From Pseudonocardiales bacterium (GTDB taxonomy: Bacteria > Actinomycetota > Actinomycetes > Mycobacteriales > Pseudonocardiaceae): a stretch of 62,438 bases of DNA. How positions within the stretch are numbered: position 1 is the stretch's first letter; the number at the start of each line of letters is the position of its first letter. Positions 58,760 through 62,438 of this stretch are shown here, piece by piece. Position numbers and translations under genes: made by a program. Under the pieces are notes generated by a model. The model searched no databases. It was not told the DNA's origin and was given only the letters and a program-made list of their open reading frames with translations. Location of the stretch: the NCBI GenBank assembly GCA_019241525.1, contig JAFAWY010000056.1, positions 1 to 62,438 of the forward strand, read 5' to 3'.

Positions 58760-59152
58760 TTATTTCTCCACGAAGGTGATATCGAGCAGGTCGGCTTGGA
58801 AGATGATGTGCTGGTTGCGCTGCACGATGAGGTCACTGAGATGCACCTCAATGGTGTCGTGCACCAGGACGCGGTCATTTTCGTCTCGGGTCGGTGTGGC
58901 TGAGCTGGCCAGCAACCAATCACCGAGGTTGCCGTTGAATCCCTTGCGCACGGCTTTGAGGTAGTCCGTGCATCGCCGGAAGAGCTTGGGCAAGATGAGC
59001 TGGCCGCCAGGGCCGATGGATGATTGATCCACCAATACCACATCGGCTGTGCTGTCTTGGCCCCACACTCCTAACTCCTTTGCGCGGGCGTCGCCAGCCA
59101 CTGCTTGAAAAAGACGGCGATGGGTCACCGGCGTTGAGGTATACACCGTGTA
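58760..59152 (-). pseudogene. 3' fragment of a nuclease-like gene, cut by element integration
   Basis: The frame ends in IIFQADLLDITFVEK and includes AVAGDARAKELGVWGQDSTA, PGGQLILPKLFRRCTDYLKA, and DENDRVLVHDTIEVHLSDLI. This recalls the C-terminal half of thermonuclease-related proteins of actinomycetes, which continue from an SNase-like barrel. The N-terminal barrel is missing. Upstream, in the same frame, comes the TAG of the tyrosine integrase (KGHTD*), so the joint falls within about 20 bases. Start codons inside are accidental. Family assignment is from memory and moderately sure; truncation by the element is the simplest reading. Confidence 0.55.
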
Positions 59153-59160
59153 CTAATCTG
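59141..59160. other. candidate attachment-site junction of the pSAM2-like element
   Basis: Holds an 11-base palindrome (tacaccgtgta on the + strand, central base unpaired) exactly between the integrase stop and the nuclease-like fragment. Tyrosine integrase cores are typically short imperfect palindromes beside int. The other end is outside the window. Confidence 0.4.
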
Positions 59161-60418
59161 TATGTCCTTTGAGCTGGGGTTTTCCTGATCGACAGGCTCG
59201 CAGGCCGTGTCCAGGCCGTGAGAGTGGGCCCAGCCGTGTGTCGATCACTCGGCGGGTTCGTTCGTGGCTGGAGGGCATGAGGTGGGTGTAGGTGCGCAGG
59301 GTGAAGCCGGGGTCGGCGTGGCCGAGGTACTCGGAGAGCGCTTTGATGTTTTCCCCACCGTCTAGTAACGCCGAGGCGTAGTAGTGCCGCAGCGCGTGCG
59401 TGCCGTCTGCCCGGGTGGGGTTGGTCACCCCGACCCGCTCCAGCGCTGGCTGCCAGTACACCCGGTTGAACGTCCATTGCCGCCAGGCTCCGCCCGCCTC
59501 GTCGGTCATGATCAGAGTGGCGGTGGTGGGCTCTCCGTCGGGCTCTTCCCAGGGCAGGGTCACTGAGGTCGGTGGGAATATCTCCAGGTAGGCGTCCAGT
59601 TCCGTCAGGACATGGTCCGAGAGCGGCACATCGCGGGTTTTTTCCCCTTTGGGCAGGCAGAAGACCAGTTTGCCCTCCACCGGCTGGACCTGGCGGACGA
59701 TGCGGATGAGCATGGCCTCGCGGTCGATGTCATCGGGCGAGAGGCCGAACATTTCCCCTTGGCGGAGCCCTTCGCCGGCCCCGAGCGGAACGGTGATTTG
59801 GACTCGCGGTGGGAGTGCCAGCCAGACTGCCTTGACTCGGGCGTCGGACCAGGGCACGACCTTGTGTTGACCACGGTGTGGCCTGGTAACGCTGCGGGCG
59901 TTGCATGGGTTCGTCGCGATCTTTTTGTCATCGATGGCGGCGCTGAGGATCGCCGAGACGTGTACGAAACACAGGTGCCGGTAGCTTGGTGCGATACCGC
60001 GGTCGGTCATCCAACGTATCCAGTTGCGGATGGTGGTGGGTGTGATCGACCCCAGTTCGATGTTCCCGAGGAACGGGTACACCTGATTCTTCAGTCGTGA
60101 GGGTACCTTGCAGCGAGTGGTCGGTTTGAATGATTGTCCCGTGAGCCACTCCTCGGCGTAGTTCTGAAACGTTACTTTTCCCGAGTGTGGGTTGAGGTAG
60201 GTTCCCTGTTGTTTGGCGCTCTCGATGTCGTGGAGGAACGCCTTCGCGGCCGAGAGCTGCCGATCTGGGTACATCTTCGAGAGCTCCCGGCCATCGGGGT
60301 CGAGATAGCGGACCTTGTACCGCATCCCTTTGCTGTGCAGCCCGGTCTTGACTCGGCTCACGTTTTTGGTGTCCGGGTCAATGACTTTCTTGTACCAGCG
60401 ATCTTGTATGTGTCCCAT
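59153..60418 (-). CDS. tyrosine-recombinase integrase (pSAM2-type)
   Basis: 421 residues, ATG 60418. An N-terminal AP2-like part (RYKVRYLDPDGRELSKMYPD) and SAM-like core-binding domain (FQNYAEEWLTGQSFKPTTRC) precede the catalytic domain: first Arg in LGAGEGLRQGEMFGLSPDDI, HALRHYYASALLDGG (HxxR), LGHADPGFTLRTYTHLMPSS (His and nucleophile Tyr). Length and layout match AICE integrases. Xis and RepSA genes lie immediately upstream, the classic int-xis-rep order. The stop lies at the apparent chromosome joint. Confidence 0.93.
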   Translation of the reverse strand: MGHIQDRWYKKVIDPDTKNVSRVKTGLHSKGMRYKVRYLDPDGRELSKMYPDRQLSAAKAFLHDIESAKQQGTYLNPHSGKVTFQNYAEEWLTGQSFKPTTRCKVPSRLKNQVYPFLGNIELGSITPTTIRNWIRWMTDRGIAPSYRHLCFVHVSAILSAAIDDKKIATNPCNARSVTRPHRGQHKVVPWSDARVKAVWLALPPRVQITVPLGAGEGLRQGEMFGLSPDDIDREAMLIRIVRQVQPVEGKLVFCLPKGEKTRDVPLSDHVLTELDAYLEIFPPTSVTLPWEEPDGEPTTATLIMTDEAGGAWRQWTFNRVYWQPALERVGVTNPTRADGTHALRHYYASALLDGGENIKALSEYLGHADPGFTLRTYTHLMPSSHERTRRVIDTRLGPLSRPGHGLRACRSGKPQLKGHTD

Positions 60419-60454
60419 GGCAGACTTCTCCCGTGTGGTGAATTGGTGAAATAT

Positions 60455-60751
60455 TTAGGCTGCGCGGGCGACCCAGCGTTTGACGGCTGCCGGGTCATAG
60501 CGTAGGTGTCGACCGATTTTGCGGACCGGGGGTCCCGCTCCGCGCCATTTCCATTGATAAAGCGTCTTCACCGGTACACCCAGATAGGTGGAGACCTCCT
60601 CGACGCTCCACAACCGGTCAATGGACACCACTTGGCGTTGGACATTGGTGGGTTCCACCAGTTCACTGATCGACTCCGCGAGACATTTGCTCAGGTAGCC
60701 CACTCGGCGGTCGGCGTCGTCGGTGCCCCCGCGGCTGCTGGTCTGGCCCAT
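60455..60751 (-). CDS. excisionase (Xis) with a Rep-derived N-terminal segment
   Basis: 98 residues from ATG 60751, which has GAGGGG seven bases upstream; ATG 60757 is too close to it. The C-terminal half is a MerR/Xis winged helix (LWSVEEVSTYLGVPVKTLYQ, WKWRGAGPPVRKIGRHLRYD). The N-terminal ~30 residues (SRGGTDDADRRVGYLSKCLA, ESIS) match the RepSA segment around GGTEEAGRHIGYLTKYLTKS at more than half of positions, so they look like a leftover of a duplicated rep end. Only 12 bases separate it from the repSA stop; the integrase follows 36 bases later. Confidence 0.85.
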   Translation of the reverse strand: MGQTSSRGGTDDADRRVGYLSKCLAESISELVEPTNVQRQVVSIDRLWSVEEVSTYLGVPVKTLYQWKWRGAGPPVRKIGRHLRYDPAAVKRWVARAA

Positions 60752-60762
60752 CGTCATTCCCC

Positions 60763-62418
60763 TCAGGCGGCTTGATCCGTAGTTGCCGAACGGTTTGGGT
60801 CGGGTGGTGGGCCGGTCGCGGCGAGTTGGGCGGCGGTGTATTCGGCTTTCCATCTCTGTCGTTCGGCGACCGCGTGTAGGAGCAGGACGGGTCGGGGTGG
60901 GACGTCGGGGTCGGTGGGTGCGGTGCGTTCCCACAGGTATGGCCCGTTCTCGGGGGCGTGGGTGGGGTGGATGCCGGCGGCTTCGAGGAGTTGCCGAACG
61001 AATTCGCCTCTCTCGGCACGGTGATCATCGAGGGTCTTGTTGGACCACTTACGCGACACCAGGACGCGGCGCCCGGCGATGCCGAGGTGCTCGGGCCGGT
61101 GGGCTTTGCCCTTGCACCGCCCCGGCGTTGTTGAATACCGGGCGCCGTGCGGTTGGATCCCGTACAGCAGCCACACCGCGCAGCGTGGCGAGCACGGCGT
61201 GACCAGCAGTTCGGCGTGCAGCCGGCGGGCGTGCTCGCGGTGGGCCTCGGTGGTCTGCTCCCCCAATCCGGCGGCGTGACTGATCGATTTCGTTAAATAT
61301 TTGGTGAGATACCCGATATGGCGGCCGGCTTCTTCGGTACCGCCGAGGATGCCCTTGACGTGCACCTGCGGCCCGAACCGCACCACATGCGCGGGCTCGG
61401 TCAGCTCCTCGCATGCCTGCTCGAAAGTGGCCAGCGGCACCCCAGTATCGGGATCGGTAAAGGCCTTGGCCCGGGTGTCCCAGACCGGCGGCCGATCTGC
61501 GGTGTAGACCAGGTGGTCGTGAGATGGCCACCACACTTGGTGGTAGGTCGCGGCGGTGATGGCCCGCAGCTCCGCCCGGGGGATGGTGCCCCGGATCGCG
61601 GCGTGGAAGTGTGGGGCGCCTCTTTTCTGGGGTTCGACGGTGCCGAAGTACTGCACGTCCCAGCCGACACAGCGGCGGGTGTTTTGCCAAAAGCGATCCA
61701 CCAGCGCCGGAAAGTGGATGGCATCCCGGGCGGCGCGCCGATAGTCATAGGTGTCGGGGTCGATCGCGGCGCCGTGGGCGTCGACTTTGCCGTAGGAGTC
61801 CAGCGTCAGGGTGACAAACGTCGACGGGCGATAGCGTCCCGCGAAGACCCGCCCCAGGGTGCGGCGCTCGATGGGGCGCCGCGGCAGGTTGGGCGCGTCT
61901 TGGCGACGCCGGGTGGAGCGCTTGACCGGCTTCGGCGCCGGATCCAACGGCGCCAATCGGCCATGCACTCCCAGCGCGCGCAGCTGGCCGTCGAGCTCGG
62001 TCACGGAGTCGGCGATTTGCTCACAGGAGTCCTCGTCGCCGGCCGTGCGGCACTGGGAGTAGGCCAACAACAGATCCGCCCGCGCGGCCATCAGCTCCTG
62101 CTGCTCCGCATTGGGCGTGGCCCGCTGGATCACCGGTTCGGTGTCGAGGTGCCAGCCCTGTCGGCATTGAGCCATGCGCAGCCGCCGGGCCTTATCCGCA
62201 CACGGCCGACACTGGTCCTGCCGCGTGGAGCCGCACGGGACGGGAACGATGTCGACGCGGCCGGTGGTGGTGTCGATACGCCGCATCGCCAACGGCCGAA
62301 CACACACGCCGTGTTGTTCGGCGATGACCTGCGCCACCTCAGTGCTCAGCGGCAGCGCGGCCCGCTGCTGGCGAGTCATCAGCGACAGATCAACAATGTT
62401 CGAGGCGGTATCGGTCAT
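60763..62418 (-). CDS. repSA: RepSA-type replication initiator
   Basis: 551 residues, complete from ATG 62418. N-terminal cysteine cluster (CRPCADKARRLRMAQCRQGW) resembles a zinc-binding region. The rolling-circle motifs are present: STFVTLTLDSYGKV (motif 1), GAPHFHAAIRGTI (HUH, motif 2, near residue 270) and GRHIGYLTKYLTKSISHAAG (catalytic Tyr, motif 3, near 370). A C-terminal region with RRVLVSRKWSNKTLDDHRAE is typical of pSAM2-family Rep proteins. These proteins replicate the excised element as double-stranded circles. The rest of the element (spd, tra, att right) lies beyond the window. Confidence 0.94.
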   Translation of the reverse strand: MTDTASNIVDLSLMTRQQRAALPLSTEVAQVIAEQHGVCVRPLAMRRIDTTTGRVDIVPVPCGSTRQDQCRPCADKARRLRMAQCRQGWHLDTEPVIQRATPNAEQQELMAARADLLLAYSQCRTAGDEDSCEQIADSVTELDGQLRALGVHGRLAPLDPAPKPVKRSTRRRQDAPNLPRRPIERRTLGRVFAGRYRPSTFVTLTLDSYGKVDAHGAAIDPDTYDYRRAARDAIHFPALVDRFWQNTRRCVGWDVQYFGTVEPQKRGAPHFHAAIRGTIPRAELRAITAATYHQVWWPSHDHLVYTADRPPVWDTRAKAFTDPDTGVPLATFEQACEELTEPAHVVRFGPQVHVKGILGGTEEAGRHIGYLTKYLTKSISHAAGLGEQTTEAHREHARRLHAELLVTPCSPRCAVWLLYGIQPHGARYSTTPGRCKGKAHRPEHLGIAGRRVLVSRKWSNKTLDDHRAERGEFVRQLLEAAGIHPTHAPENGPYLWERTAPTDPDVPPRPVLLLHAVAERQRWKAEYTAAQLAATGPPPDPNRSATTDQAA

Positions 62419-62438
62419 GCGCCCACCCCCACCGTCAG

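Overview
The window is high-GC actinobacterial DNA. A WhiB-family protein, a TraB/FtsK-type conjugal ATPase, a RepSA-type rolling-circle initiator, IdeR/DtxR-type iron boxes, an Rpf-like muralytic enzyme, UdgX, a eukaryotic-type topoisomerase IB and an LppX/LprG-type lipoprotein together point to Mycobacteriales, Pseudonocardiales or a close relative. No rRNA, tRNA or CRISPR array was seen. GC content falls at the left edge (about 1-1800), which also carries an IS fragment.

Layout. (1) About 1-7.25 kb is mobile: the 3' end of an IS5-type transposase, a beheaded TPR regulator, a creatininase-family hydrolase, then a tight ATGA-overlapping operon (AlpA/Xis-like HTH, Wbl, membrane protein, FtsK/TraB) and a large serine integrase. 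The integrase abuts the 3' stump of an MFS transporter gene, so this looks like an integrative conjugative element that disrupted that gene. The other half of the MFS gene is not in the window. (2) 7.4-12.6 kb: Tat-type dienelactone hydrolase lipoprotein, secreted beta-helix lipoprotein, M13 peptidase, DUF3467 protein. (3) 13-24 kb is an unusual secreted-protein locus. It holds three paralogous exported proteins built from roughly 105-residue two-cysteine repeats, two glycine-rich exported proteins, a small lipoprotein, and a TiaS-like GIDDTDN protein translationally coupled to the glycine-rich genes. The three paralogs share homologous leaders and a 25-nt upstream box. (4) 24-25.6 kb: AsnC/Lrp regulator divergent from phenylalanine 4-hydroxylase. 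(5) 25.9-29.1 kb: iron-box-controlled FhuF-like reductase, a PhoU-like protein and a secreted helical protein. (6) 29.3-51.6 kb is mostly housekeeping: XRE-TPR regulator, murJ, peptide symporter, Rpf with a possible attenuator leader, cinA, YihY/BrkB, topoisomerase IB, udgX, a small envelope-protein cassette, a PucR regulator, htpX, ROK glucokinase, otsB, a PAP2 phosphatase and an FAD monooxygenase. (7) 51.6-57.5 kb: an iron-box-linked Gly/Trp-rich mini-protein, and an EmrA/EmrB-type efflux pair flanking two tandem-duplicated TetR genes, followed by an LppX-like lipoprotein. (8) 57.6-62.4 kb: an APH-fold protein with HGQ in place of HGD, then the integration end of a second, pSAM2-like element (tyrosine integrase, excisionase, RepSA). 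It appears to sit inside a nuclease-like gene rather than a tRNA gene and runs off the right edge.

The best candidates for something undescribed are the 13-24 kb locus, the iron-regulated Gly/Trp mini-protein, the PhoU under an iron box, the Rpf leader, and the excisionase whose N-terminus is a piece of the adjacent Rep. All functions were read from sequence only; no database search was run.
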